Below are positions 37,551 through 46,093 of a stretch of 64,000 nt of DNA, piece after piece. Below the pieces are notes generated by a model that worked only from the letters and a program-made list of their open reading frames with translations, made no database searches and was not told the DNA's origin. The DNA comes from Tsukamurella sp. PLM1. Lineage in GTDB: Bacteria > Actinomycetota > Actinomycetes > Mycobacteriales > Mycobacteriaceae. The first letter of the stretch is position 1, and every line of letters begins with the position of its first letter. Made by a program: the position numbers and the translations under genes. The DNA is taken from contig NZ_AP025688.1 in the NCBI RefSeq assembly GCF_023168325.1, forward strand, positions 4,030,001-4,094,000. The letters are read 5' to 3'.

Positions 37551-37585
37551 GCCACCTCCCGCAGACCACCTCTGCAGCCCGGGAA

Positions 37586-37617
37586 ACGGGGCCCTCCGCA
37601 TTGGAGGGCCCCGTCTT
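37586..37617 (+). terminator. Rho-independent terminator after ferritin
   Basis: ACGGGGCCCTCC-gcatt-GGAGGGCCCCGT is a perfect 12-bp stem with a 5-base loop followed by CTTTCTCTT. Confidence 0.9.
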
Positions 37618-37656
37618 TCTCTTCCACGTTCTGTCCATCCGTGCTAAATTTTGACC

Positions 37657-38298
37657 ATGCGGCCAGAAAATGAGATCGACGGCCAACGCTCGTTCATCGA
37701 GGAGGCGCGGCGCGCCCAGATCCTCGCGGCGGCCGTCGACGTGCTCGCCGAGACGGGATTCGGCGGGGCGTCCCTCGCCCGGATCGCCGAGCGCGCGGGA
37801 ATCTCCAAGGGCGTCATCTCGTACCACTTCGACGGCAAGGACGATCTGCTCCGGCAGGTGGTGATCTCGCTCTACGAGAACGGTGCGGCCGCAATGGTTC
37901 CCCGGATCGAGGCCGAGACCACCGCGCTCGGCCGCGTCCGCGCCTACATCGAATCGAACCTCGAGTTCCTCGACGCCGCGCGCCGGCACATCACCGCGAT
38001 GATCGAAGTCGTCTTCGGCCTGCGGGACGCGGACGACCGGCCGGCGTTCTCCGCCGAGGACGGCGACACCGCCTCCGTCGCGCCGCTCGCCGAGCTGCTG
38101 CGGGCGGGCCAGGCCACCGGGGAACTCGGAGAGTTCGACGCCTGGATCATGGCCCAGCAGATCCGCGACTCGATCGACGGCGCCGCCAACCGCGCGGCGC
38201 GCGACCCGGACCTCGATCTCAAGCCCTACGCACGCCACCTCATCGACCTCTACCTCCGGGCGGTGCAGCCATCGCCGCCCACGCACGCGGACGACTGA
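37657..38298 (+). CDS. TetR-family transcriptional regulator
   Basis: This 213-residue protein has the HTH at ~28-62 (GGASLARIAERAGISKGVISYHFDGKDDLL) and a BetI-like C-terminal domain. The ATG is at 37657; a TTG six bases upstream is also in frame. It precedes the membrane glycosyltransferase gene by 13 bp, so it may control that gene. The effector is unknown. Confidence 0.85.
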   Translation: MRPENEIDGQRSFIEEARRAQILAAAVDVLAETGFGGASLARIAERAGISKGVISYHFDGKDDLLRQVVISLYENGAAAMVPRIEAETTALGRVRAYIESNLEFLDAARRHITAMIEVVFGLRDADDRPAFSAEDGDTASVAPLAELLRAGQATGELGEFDAWIMAQQIRDSIDGAANRAARDPDLDLKPYARHLIDLYLRAVQPSPPTHADD

Positions 38299-38311
38299 CG
38301 GAGAGACCCGG

Positions 38312-39834
38312 ATGACGCAGGCAGACCTTCCCCGTACCGCCCCGTGCCCGACGGTGCCGGCGCACCGTCGGGCATCGCCCCGTTCGCCTGGACGGCGGTC
38401 GTACCCATCACCCTGCTCGCCGCGATCGCTGCGCTGTTCGGGGCGAGCCGGTACCACCTGTTCGGCGACGAGCTGTACTTCATCGCCGCCGGCCACCACC
38501 TGTCCGTGAGCTACGCGGACCAGGGGCCGATCCTGCCGCTGCTCGCGCTGCTCGGCGACGCGATGCCGGGCGACTCGCTGATCCTGTTCCGCCTGCCGTC
38601 GGTGCTCATCACCCTCGCGGGCATCGTGCTCGCGGCGCTGATCGCCCGCGAGCTCGGCGGCGGGCGCCTCGCCCAGGCGCTCTCGGCCGGCGCCTACGCG
38701 ACCTCGACGTTCCTGCTGCTGCAGTCCTCGCTGCTCGCGACCAACGCGATCGACACGCCGCTGTGGGTCGCGGTCACCTGGCTCGTGGTGCGCTGGGTGC
38801 GCACCCGGCAGGACCGGCTGCTGTTCGCCGCGGGCGTGGTCACCGCGCTGGACATGCAGGTGAAGTGGCTGATCCCCGTGTTCTGGGTGTGCGTGCTCGC
38901 CGCCTCGCTGATCTGGGGGCCGCGCGAGCTGTGGCGCCGGCCCGCGCTCTGGGCGGGCGGCGCGTTCACAGTACTCACGATGATCCCCGCGCTGCTGTGG
39001 CAGGCCGACCGCGGCTGGCCGTACCTGCAGCTCACGAGCCAGGTCGCCGAGGAGAGTCAGTACGCCGGCGGCAGGCTGCTGTTCGTGCCGATCCTGCTGC
39101 TCCTCGCCGGGGTCCTGGGCGCGCCGCTACTGCTGTTCGGGCTGTGGGCGCTGTTTCGCTCGCCCGCGCTGCGGCCGTACCGGTTCCTGGCTCCCGCGTT
39201 CCTACTGCTGGTGGTCGTGTTCCTCGCGACCGCCGGCCGGCCGTACTACCCCGGCGGGATGCTGACGGTGATCGTGGCGGCGGGCGCCGTCGCGTTCGAG
39301 CGGATCGGGCGACCTCGGCTGCGGTGGGTGGCCGCCCCGGTCGCCGCGCTCGCCGTCGTCTTCCTGGTCGTGAGCCTGCCGTTCACCCCGGAGTCCGACA
39401 TCAAGGAGCCCGAGTCCGTGATGGAGGCGGGCATGCAGATCTCGGTGTACGGGCAGTTCGGCTGGCCGGAACTGACCGGCGCCGTGGAGGATTCGATCGC
39501 CGCGCTGCCGGAGTCCGAGCGACCGCAGGCGATCGTCGCGAGCTCGTACTGGCAGGCGGCCGCGCTGGACTACTACGGCAGGGACCTTCCGCCGGTGTTC
39601 AGCTTCAGTCGCGGGTACGGGTTCTTCGGGCAGCCCGACGACTCCGCTACGACAGTGCTTTGGATCGTCTCGTCCGAGGCGGAGCAGCCCGGCGAGATGT
39701 GCGCGAGTTCTCGCACTCTCCGGCGTTTCGACTACCGCATCGGCATGCCGACCGCGTCCGCCGATGTCGACGTCCGCCTGTGCAAGGCCGCGAAGCCCTG
39801 GTCTCAGGCCTGGCCGTCGCTGCGCCGCATGTAG
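38312..39834 (+). CDS. ArnT/PMT-like membrane glycosyltransferase (frame probably broken near 38340)
   Basis: This is a ~500-residue, 10+ helix GT-C enzyme. The first loop has YHLFGDELYFIAAG (the D-E active-site pair), followed by YADQGPILPLLALLGD. The main frame can start at GTG 38344, but ATG 38312 has GGAGAG upstream and reads MTQADLPRTAP before shifting frame, so one base is probably lost near 38340. The acceptor is likely a cell-envelope lipid or protein; lipid-linked sugar transfer is family knowledge. The N-terminus is encoded by a head-to-head pair of the recurrent GCACCGTCGG 10-mer. Confidence 0.78.
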
Positions 39835-39838
39835 CGGA

Positions 39839-41065
39839 TCAGACCCGCTGCGCGAGCCACCGGCCGATCTCGGCTCCGGCCGACGCCGCCGCGGTCGGCT
39901 CGCCTTCAGCGAGGGCCGCTCCGAAGTGCTTGCCGCGCACCCGAACATGCTCGACGTCGTCCGTACCGATGGCCTCGACCATGGCGCGCGCGTCCGCAGG
40001 GAAGCACGCCTGGTCGCCGGTGATCTCGATGAACAGCGTGGGCACCCCGATCGCGGGCGCGCAGCGCAGGAAGCCCGCGTTGCTGCTCAGCCCGGACCAC
40101 GTGGAGAGCCACGCCTCGGGCGTGGTCAACCTGCCGAATCCGACGACGCCGTAGTCGGTGAGGTCGGGGCGCGACCCGAACAGCGACCCGTACGGGCGAT
40201 CGTTGGGATCGATCGCCGGGTCCACGCACCGCGGGTCGGCGTCGGTGCGATACACCGTGATCAGCTCGGTCGCGAGCGCGTCCCGACGGTCCGCCGGATC
40301 CCTCGTCCGCTTGTACTGGAGCTGCGCCTCGCGGGCGCGGGCCACTCGTTCCCGGGCGACGGCGTCGATCCGCTCCACACGGGCGCGCTGCGCGGCGCGG
40401 TAACGCTCGAGGAACTCCTCGGAGTACGAACTCGGTTGCGGAGCAGGGGCGAACCCGTTCGCCTCCGAGTAAGGGTCCAGCGCGGGGTCCACGGATCGGG
40501 GTCGGACTCGTCGGCCACGGACGGGTCGATGAGGCGCAGCAACAGCTCCCCCTGCCCGGGGTGCGGAGCCATGAGCACCATGAGGTCGGCGAGCGGCATC
40601 TCCGCATCCGCCAGGGGCACCGGCTTCCCGCCGGGGGTGGCCTTCAGGCGTTTCCCCGCCGGCAGGCCCGCCTGCTCCGCGTAGAACGCGGCGAGCGCAC
40701 CCTCCCGAATGCCCCACGGAGATCACGGTTCCGAAGCCGCGATCCCTCAGGAAGACGTGGCCGGCGGCCATGTCCAGCAGCGCCTGCTCGTGCAGCAGCG
40801 TGAGGTCGTTGCCCATGGTCCGGCTGCCCTGCGTCCACACCGCGACGCCGCGACGCAGGAACTCGGGCACGAGGACATGGTGGCTGAAGTCGTTGCGCGG
40901 GTGCATCAGGAAGGCCACCGCGGTCGCGTCCGGCACAGTGCGCAGCAGTCCGGCGACGGTGGCGCCGTCGGCGGTGGTGAGTTCGTGCGCCGTTACCGTC
41001 GTCTCGGCGGGTGCCTCCTCGGCCGCGAGGTAGCGACCCGCACCCACCCGCTCTGCGGTGCTCAT
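39839..41065 (-). CDS. Alpha/beta hydrolase of the aryl-acid pathway, cluster 2 (frame breaks near 40500 and 40705)
   Basis: This paralogue of 19171-20409 has the same LLRTVPDATAVAFLMHPRNDF start, VGHSGG elbow and FIEITGDQACFPADARAM / RGKHFGAALAEGEP end. Between ~40705 and ~40500 the sequence is in another frame (PLADLMVLMAPHPGQGELLLRLIDPSVADESDP), and the frame is then restored; two compensating indels in G/C runs explain this. ATG 41065 overlaps the stop of the 81-residue gene. It should act on the ring-opened product. The stop lies 5 bp from the glycosyltransferase stop, which marks the left edge of the second block. Confidence 0.75.
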   Translation of the reverse strand: MSTAERVGAGRYLAAEEAPAETTVTAHELTTADGATVAGLLRTVPDATAVAFLMHPRNDFSHHVLVPEFLRRGVAVWTQGSRTMGNDLTLLHEQALLDMAAGHVFLRDRGFGTVISVGHSGGCARRVLRGAGGPAGGETPEGHPRREAGAPGGCGDAARRPHGAHGSAPRAGGAVAAPHRPVRGRRVRPRSVDPALDPYSEANGFAPAPQPSSYSEEFLERYRAAQRARVERIDAVARERVARAREAQLQYKRTRDPADRRDALATELITVYRTDADPRCVDPAIDPNDRPYGSLFGSRPDLTDYGVVGFGRLTTPEAWLSTWSGLSSNAGFLRCAPAIGVPTLFIEITGDQACFPADARAMVEAIGTDDVEHVRVRGKHFGAALAEGEPTAAASAGAEIGRWLAQRV

Positions 41066-41307
41066 CGCATCACCACGCGCAGCGCGTCCTTGTCGTGCTG
41101 GACGATCTTCGAATCCTCCAGACCCGCAATGGCGCTGTACCACACCGCATGCCGACATCCGGTCGCGCGACGGTCGATCACGATGTCGCCGTCGGCGGAG
41201 AGCCGGAAGTACGGGCCGACCTTGTCCACGGTCACCTCGCGGTCCGCGGACGCGACCTTCACCACGCCCTCGTTCTCGGGCACGTCGAGCACGTACAGCC
41301 GGCTCAT
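41062..41307 (-). CDS. Unknown 81-residue conserved protein, cluster 2
   Basis: This is a paralogue of 18929-19174, starting MSRLYVLDVPENEGVVKVA and containing IDRRATGCRHAVWYSAIAGL. The length is the same and most residues are identical; the middle (~25-45) differs. It is coupled by ATGA to both neighbours. I recognise no family. Conservation in two diverged clusters indicates a real, selected protein. Confidence 0.8.
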   Translation of the reverse strand: MSRLYVLDVPENEGVVKVASADREVTVDKVGPYFRLSADGDIVIDRRATGCRHAVWYSAIAGLEDSKIVQHDKDALRVVMR

Positions 41308-41951
41308 CGCTGCGCCTCCGCGGCCTGCTCGCGCTCCCACGCCTCCGCCCTCTCGACGATGAGCTCCGCCTTGCGGGTGAGCAGGGTGTCGAGTGAGGCG
41401 TCGCCGGCCGTCACCACGTCGCACAGCGCCTCGAGGGTGAGCTGCGCGTCCAGGTCCTCCTGCGCGGTCACCGGACGCAGGGCCCGGGTGATCTCCAACA
41501 TGTAGCCGTTCGGGTCGTGCGTGTAGATCGATTCGATCGTCTCGTGCATCACCTGCATCTCGCAGGGCCACTCGGATTCGTCCATGCGGCGGCGGTATTC
41601 GAGCAGATCCTCCTCGCTGTCCACGTGGATGGCGAGGTGCCGCGAGTTCCGGAAGAACACGGGCGTATCGTGGTCGAACCGGGCCCAGGAGTCGCCCGGC
41701 GCCGACTGGTCGCCGTAGGGCTCGAGGCCGAAGTAGTAGAAGAAGGCGATCCGGTCACCGTTGCCGATGTCGAAGAAGAAGTGAATGAAGTCCGGGTGCT
41801 TCTCAGGCCCCCAGCCGGCGGCGCAGATCGAGTGCACCACGGGGAATTTCAGCACGTCGCGGTAGAACTTCACGGTTCCCACCGGATCGAAGGTTGGGAA
41901 CGCGGCGTGGTCGACACCGCTGACCCTGTGTTCGTCGTTCTTCTCGGTCAT
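41304..41951 (-). CDS. VOC-family ring-cleavage dioxygenase-like protein, cluster 2
   Basis: This intact 215-residue copy keeps the VOC metal ligands in GVDHAAF, SRHLAIHVD and YMLEITR. A C-terminal helical tail of ~60 residues (ALRPVTAQEDLDAQLTLEALCDVV...) extends beyond a normal single VOC module and is shared with cluster 1. GGGAGAAAAGA precedes ATG 41951. It shows that the shorter open frame in cluster 1 is a frameshift product. Confidence 0.82.
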   Translation of the reverse strand: MTEKNDEHRVSGVDHAAFPTFDPVGTVKFYRDVLKFPVVHSICAAGWGPEKHPDFIHFFFDIGNGDRIAFFYYFGLEPYGDQSAPGDSWARFDHDTPVFFRNSRHLAIHVDSEEDLLEYRRRMDESEWPCEMQVMHETIESIYTHDPNGYMLEITRALRPVTAQEDLDAQLTLEALCDVVTAGDASLDTLLTRKAELIVERAEAWEREQAAEAQR

Positions 41952-41975
41952 TCTTTTCTCCCTTCCGGACGTCGG

Positions 41976-42737
41976 TCAGTTCGCGGGCACGGCTGCGTCG
42001 GCGCGCAGGAGCGATCCGGCGTCCGGGATGTCGACCCTGGCGCCGACGGCACGCAGGATCCGGTACGCGCCGGCCGTCGCCGCGGTGATCACCGGGATAC
42101 CGAACTCGTCCTCCGCGGCCTGCACCAGATCCAGCGACGGCATCTGCACACAGGCCGACAGCACCAGCACGTCCACGCCGTCCAGGTCCAGGCTGCGCGC
42201 CGCCTCCATCACCCGGTCACCGGGGATGCAGCCCACCTCGGCGTTGTCGCCGACCTCAAGGGCCCGCCAGTCGGCCACCTCGATCCCCTCGTTCTCCAGG
42301 TAGGCGACCACCTGCTCCGCGAGGGGCCGCAGGTACGGCGTGACAACGGCGATCCTCTTGGCTCCCATGTCGTTCAGGGTGTCCACGAGCGCCCCGGCGC
42401 TGGACAGCGCACTCGCCTCGGATCCCCCGGCCGCGAGCTGCTCGGCGACGGCGAGCTCGGCGTCGCGATGGGCGCCCGGGCCGGTCGACATGATGGCGAC
42501 AAGGCATGCGTACAGCACGGCGTCCACCCCGGCGTCGCCGAGCTCGATCACGCAGCGCTCCCGCTGCGCGTTCATCGCGCGGAGCTGCTCCGGCGAGACC
42601 TTCTGCATCCGCATCCGGCTGGAGTGGAAGGTGAACTCGCGCTCGGGGTGCCGCGCCAGGATGCGCGGCATCTCCGTCTCGACAGTGACGTTCGAGCTCG
42701 GCACGACGAGTCCGATGCGGGTGGGCTTGGTGTTCAC
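41976..42737 (-). CDS. Maleate cis-trans isomerase-like protein, cluster 2
   Basis: This 253-residue paralogue of 17435-18205 keeps both active-site cysteines (YACLVAIMS and SACVQMPSLD) and PSSNVTVETEMP. GTG 42737 follows AGAAGGAGCAGC. It is the first gene of the operon isomerase-VOC-81 aa-hydrolase. Maleate to fumarate is the expected reaction. Confidence 0.8.
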   Translation of the reverse strand: MNTKPTRIGLVVPSSNVTVETEMPRILARHPEREFTFHSSRMRMQKVSPEQLRAMNAQRERCVIELGDAGVDAVLYACLVAIMSTGPGAHRDAELAVAEQLAAGGSEASALSSAGALVDTLNDMGAKRIAVVTPYLRPLAEQVVAYLENEGIEVADWRALEVGDNAEVGCIPGDRVMEAARSLDLDGVDVLVLSACVQMPSLDLVQAAEDEFGIPVITAATAGAYRILRAVGARVDIPDAGSLLRADAAVPAN

Positions 42738-42771
42738 GCTGCTCCTTCTGCCGCTGTGTGGCTTCCTCCCC

Positions 42772-42814
42772 AGTATTCGACGATGACGTTAAATTGTCAA
42801 CACTTGCGTAGACA
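42772..42814 (-). promoter_or_regulatory. Promoter and operator of the maleate-isomerase operon, cluster 2
   Basis: On the minus strand TTGACA (42800-42795) and AATACT (42777-42772) are spaced 17 bp, with GTCG just before the -10, as in cluster 1. TGTCAACA-cttg-CGTAGACA at 42795-42814 is a cluster operator variant overlapping the -35. The surrounding genes differ, so the match looks selected. Confidence 0.6.
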
Positions 42815-42899
42815 GCCTCGTCAGCTTCGCCCGCACCTCTCCCGAAACGCCAACGGACCGACAGTGACTGGCACTGTCGGTCCGTCGGTCGCGCGTGTT

Positions 42900-43595
42900 C
42901 TACAGCAGCGGTTCGAGGCGGTCGAGCCGTTCTCGGATCTCCCGGACGAGGCCCGGCGCACCGTCGGCCTCCTGCTCGTCCGGAACGCGGAGCATGCGCT
43001 GGACCAGCGAGTTCACCGTCTCGGCGATGGACTCGACGCGGGCGGTGTCCTCCGGCCGGGCCCACCAGGCCACCCAGTTGCACATGCCGATCACGCTCAG
43101 CGCCGTCGTCCGGGCGTCGACGGGCACGAACTGGCCGACCCGCACGCCGTCCTCGATGATCGTGACGACCTCGCGCAGGATCCGCCGCTTGGCCTCCAGG
43201 TGATCGGTGCGGGCCGGCTCGGGAAGGACGGTCTCCGAGCGGTCCAGGATGCGGAACCTCCCCGGATACCGGACCCGTTCCCGCACCAGCTGATCGGTGA
43301 AGTTCGCGATCTTCTCCGCCGGGGCGAGATCGGGCCGGGCGTGCAGTTCCTCGAGCATCGCGACCAGACTCTGGGATACGCCCTCCACCAGCATCACCAA
43401 CAGGTCCTCTTTACTGCTGAGGTAGTGGTACAACGCCGGTCGTGAGACGCCGACCGCGTCGGCGATGTCCTGCAGGCTCGTCGCCTCGTAGCCCTTGACC
43501 GCGAACAACTCCGTCGCGGCGTCCAACACCTCGCCCACGATCAGCTCGCGACGCCGGGAGCCGGTCGCCTTTCCTGATTTCTCCGCGGTCGACAT
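42900..43595 (-). CDS. TetR-family regulator of cluster 2
   Basis: This intact 231-residue protein has HTH ATSLQDIADAVGVSRPALYHYLSSKEDLL at ~37-66 and a ligand domain with VPVDARTTALSVIGMCNWVAWWARPEDTA. It is nearly superimposable on the broken cluster 1 copy at 16575-17271. ATG 43595 was chosen by alignment with that copy. It probably binds the TGTCAACA-N4-TGTTGAYA palindromes near both clusters and releases them on binding an aryl-CoA or similar effector; the effector type is inferred. Confidence 0.87.
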   Translation of the reverse strand: MSTAEKSGKATGSRRRELIVGEVLDAATELFAVKGYEATSLQDIADAVGVSRPALYHYLSSKEDLLVMLVEGVSQSLVAMLEELHARPDLAPAEKIANFTDQLVRERVRYPGRFRILDRSETVLPEPARTDHLEAKRRILREVVTIIEDGVRVGQFVPVDARTTALSVIGMCNWVAWWARPEDTARVESIAETVNSLVQRMLRVPDEQEADGAPGLVREIRERLDRLEPLL

Positions 43596-43645
43596 GGCGA
43601 ACACAGTACTCCCGGTCCGGCTCATGACAGCGCAACCGGATCGGG

Positions 43646-44398
43646 TCACAGACGCACCAAACCGCCGTCCGCCATGATCGTCTGTCCGGTCACGAACGCG
43701 CTGTCGTCACCCGCGAGGAAGCAGACGGTGCCAACGACGTCGGCCGCCGTACCACTGCGCTTGATCGCCTGCATGGCCGCTACGCCGTCGAGCACCTCGG
43801 CAGCGATGTTCGCCTCTCCACCAGGGGTCCTGGACGCAGTCGGCGCGACGGCGTTCACCGTGATGCCGTACGGAGCGAGATCCGTCGCCAGGCCGCGGGT
43901 GAACCCGACGACACCTCCCTTGCTCGCCATGTAGTGCGACAACGCAGGTACTGCGAGACCGAGGGAATTCGAGGCGATGTTCACGATCCGCCCCCACCCA
44001 CGGTCCCGCATGGAGGGCGCCAGACCACGGGCCATCAGGAACTGGGAATCGAGGTTGATGGCCTGGATCCGCTTCCAGTAGTGGTAGTCGACCTCGAAGA
44101 AGTCCCGGAACGGGTACACACCGGCGTTGTTGACGAGGATGTCAGCACGGCCGAACGCGTCGAGGACGCTCCGGCACGCCGCCTCCACGGAGTCCGGCTC
44201 CGACACGTCCACTTCGATGGAAATCGCCCGCCGCCCTGCTTCTTCCACCTCCGCGACCGTCTCCGCCGCCGGATTGAGGTCGAGCACCGCGATGTTCGCG
44301 CCCCGTGCCGCCAGCGCTGCCGCTATCGCCCTCCCGAAGCCCTGCGCCGCGCCGGTCACCACCGCGACGCGATCATTCCCCGCATTCGAATCACTCAC
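43646..44398 (-). CDS. Short-chain dehydrogenase/reductase, cluster 2
   Basis: This 250-residue classical SDR has TGAAQGFGRAIAAAL (cofactor), NNAGVYPF, the catalytic Ser and YMASKGGVVGF (Y-x3-K), and ends MADGGLVRL. An acidic residue after strand 2 (VLDLNP) suggests NAD+ preference. GTG 44398 was chosen because GAAAGGG lies just upstream and the Rossmann fold begins ~12 residues later. It is divergent from the aldehyde dehydrogenase; the pair could oxidise an aryl alcohol to the acid. Cluster 1 retains only a remnant SDR. Confidence 0.85.
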   Translation of the reverse strand: MSDSNAGNDRVAVVTGAAQGFGRAIAAALAARGANIAVLDLNPAAETVAEVEEAGRRAISIEVDVSEPDSVEAACRSVLDAFGRADILVNNAGVYPFRDFFEVDYHYWKRIQAINLDSQFLMARGLAPSMRDRGWGRIVNIASNSLGLAVPALSHYMASKGGVVGFTRGLATDLAPYGITVNAVAPTASRTPGGEANIAAEVLDGVAAMQAIKRSGTAADVVGTVCFLAGDDSAFVTGQTIMADGGLVRL

Positions 44399-44467
44399 TT
44401 CTGCACACCCTTTCGGAGCCTCGTCATGACTGTTTCGATCCCCGACGCTAAGCCGACACCTCCCCGG

Positions 44468-44507
44468 TGTCAACAACCATGTTGAACTATTGACTTTATT
44501 GTTGACA
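44468..44507. promoter_or_regulatory. Divergent SDR/ALDH promoter with cluster operator
   Basis: TGTCAACA-acca-TGTTGAAC at 44468-44487 matches the cluster operator (right arm 6 of 8), and a further half-site TGTTGACA lies at 44500-44507. Leftward TTGACA (44473-44468) and rightward TTGACT/TTGACA elements (44490-44507) give candidate -35 boxes for both genes. Confidence 0.55.
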
Positions 44508-44565
44508 TCGGTCATGGTGGATGCGGAGTGTCCTGCATCACACATCTCGAGAGGAACATCCAGCT

Positions 44566-46038
44566 ATGACGACAGAACCACTCACCATGCGTTCGACGGG
44601 ACGCAATCTCATCGCGGGCGAATGGAGCGAATCGGGGGACCGCCTCGAGTCGGTCAATCCGTCCACGGGCCTCGTTCTCGGTTCGTACGCCAGCGCCGGA
44701 GCGTCCGAGGCCACCGCCGCGATCGCGGCCGCGCGCCGCGCGTTCGACGAATCCGACTGGTCCCGCGATCCGCGCCGGCGGTCGCGCGCCATCCACCAGC
44801 TCGCCGACAACCTGGAGGCGCGCGTCGACGAGGTCGCGCTCATGCTGAGCCGAGAGAACGGGAAACGTCTTCCGGAGACGACGTGGGAGGTCTCCACCAC
44901 GGTCGACTGGTTGCGCTACGCCGCGGCGTCCGCGATCGTGCTCGACGGTGGACGATCGTCGGAGGTGGCTCCCGGGGTCTACTTCCAAACGGGTCGCGAA
45001 GCCATGGGAGTCATCGGCATCATCACGCCGTGGAACTCACCGGTGATCCTGTCGATGCGATCGATCGGCCCCGCCCTCGCCGCCGGGTGCACGATGGTCG
45101 TGAAGATGCCCGGACAGACCGCGCTCACCAACACGCTGGTTGCCGAGATCATCGCTGAGACCACTTCGATCCCGCCGGGCGTCGTCAGCATCCTGACGGA
45201 GGGCGGCAACGCCGTGTCCCCGGCACTGGTGACGTCACCCGACGTCGACATGATCAGCTACACCGGGAGCACCCATGTCGGGCGCGCGATCGCCAAGACG
45301 GGTGCGGACACACTCAAACGCCTCAGTCTCGAACTCGGCGGTAAGACACCGCTCGTCATCTTCGAGGACGCTGACCTCGATGTCGTCATGCAGAACATCG
45401 TCGCGGCGTGCACATTGATGAACGGCCAGTTCTGCCTGACCGGCTCACGACTCCTGGTACAGCGCAGCATCGCGGACCGGCTGCGCCCCATGGTGATCGA
45501 CGCCATCAGCAACCTCCGGCCCGGACCGAGCGAGGACCCCGCCAGTGATCTCGGGCCGCTCATCGACGCCGACAGCGCGCGACGTGTCGACCGGATCGTC
45601 CAAGAGGCCGACGCCTACGCAAAGATCCTGGTCCGCGGCGGTGTCGTCGAGGACGCCGAACGGCCCGGCGGAGCCTACTATCAGCCGAGCCTGGTGGAGG
45701 TCGACCGGCTGGACGTCCCGCTCGTCCAGGACGAGTTGTTCGGCCCGGTCCAGACCTTCGAGGTCTTCGACGACGAGGCGGACGCCGTGCGCATGGCGAA
45801 CGGAACGTCGTTCGGCCTCGGCGCCGCGGTGTTCACCCGGGACGAGTGGCTGGCGCGCCGGGTGACCCGGAACATGCGGGCCGGCTTCGTTTGGACGAAC
45901 TGCTGGGGCGTCATCCACGAGGCATTCGAGGAGGGCGGCCTGAAGCAGAGTGGCTACGGTCTGCTGTGCGGCCCCAGTGCTATCAGCGAATTCCAGGACA
46001 CGAAGCTGTACGCACAGGTCGCGCCGCCACAGGAGTGA
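44566..46038 (+). CDS. Aldehyde dehydrogenase (aryl-aldehyde type), cluster 2
   Basis: This 490-residue ALDH has the cofactor region GIITPWNSPVIL, the catalytic Glu in LELGGKTPLVIF and the catalytic Cys in NGQFCLTGSR. FEEGGLKQSGYGLLCG is the usual C-terminal signature. ATG 44566 follows GAGAGGAAC; an earlier in-frame ATG lacks a site. It is divergent from the SDR, and production of an aryl acid for the ligase at 47645-49345 is the likely role. Confidence 0.9.
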   Translation: MTTEPLTMRSTGRNLIAGEWSESGDRLESVNPSTGLVLGSYASAGASEATAAIAAARRAFDESDWSRDPRRRSRAIHQLADNLEARVDEVALMLSRENGKRLPETTWEVSTTVDWLRYAAASAIVLDGGRSSEVAPGVYFQTGREAMGVIGIITPWNSPVILSMRSIGPALAAGCTMVVKMPGQTALTNTLVAEIIAETTSIPPGVVSILTEGGNAVSPALVTSPDVDMISYTGSTHVGRAIAKTGADTLKRLSLELGGKTPLVIFEDADLDVVMQNIVAACTLMNGQFCLTGSRLLVQRSIADRLRPMVIDAISNLRPGPSEDPASDLGPLIDADSARRVDRIVQEADAYAKILVRGGVVEDAERPGGAYYQPSLVEVDRLDVPLVQDELFGPVQTFEVFDDEADAVRMANGTSFGLGAAVFTRDEWLARRVTRNMRAGFVWTNCWGVIHEAFEEGGLKQSGYGLLCGPSAISEFQDTKLYAQVAPPQE

Positions 46039-46041
46039 TGC

Positions 46042-46087
46042 GACGGATGAGGGCGGCCTCCCCGCGGGGAGGCCGCCCTCATCCGTC
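46042..46087. terminator. 46-bp perfect palindrome, bidirectional terminator
   Basis: GACGGATGAGGGCGGCC (46042 on) to its exact complement ending at 46087 forms a perfect 23+23 inverted repeat with its centre at 46064/46065. It lies between the convergent ALDH stop (46038) and hydroxylase stop (46094). A hairpin for both directions is the natural reading. Confidence 0.9.
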
Positions 46088-46093
46088 TCTCGA

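Noticed and set aside
41976..42737. Isomerase-like protein as an aspartate/glutamate racemase for cell-wall synthesis.
   Set aside because: The PSSNVTVETEMP start, Cys spacing and catabolic operon fit the maleate-isomerase branch better.
44468..44507. Second full operator at 44488-44507.
   Set aside because: Only the right arm matches; the left arm (TATTGACT) is a poor match, so it is noted as a half-site.
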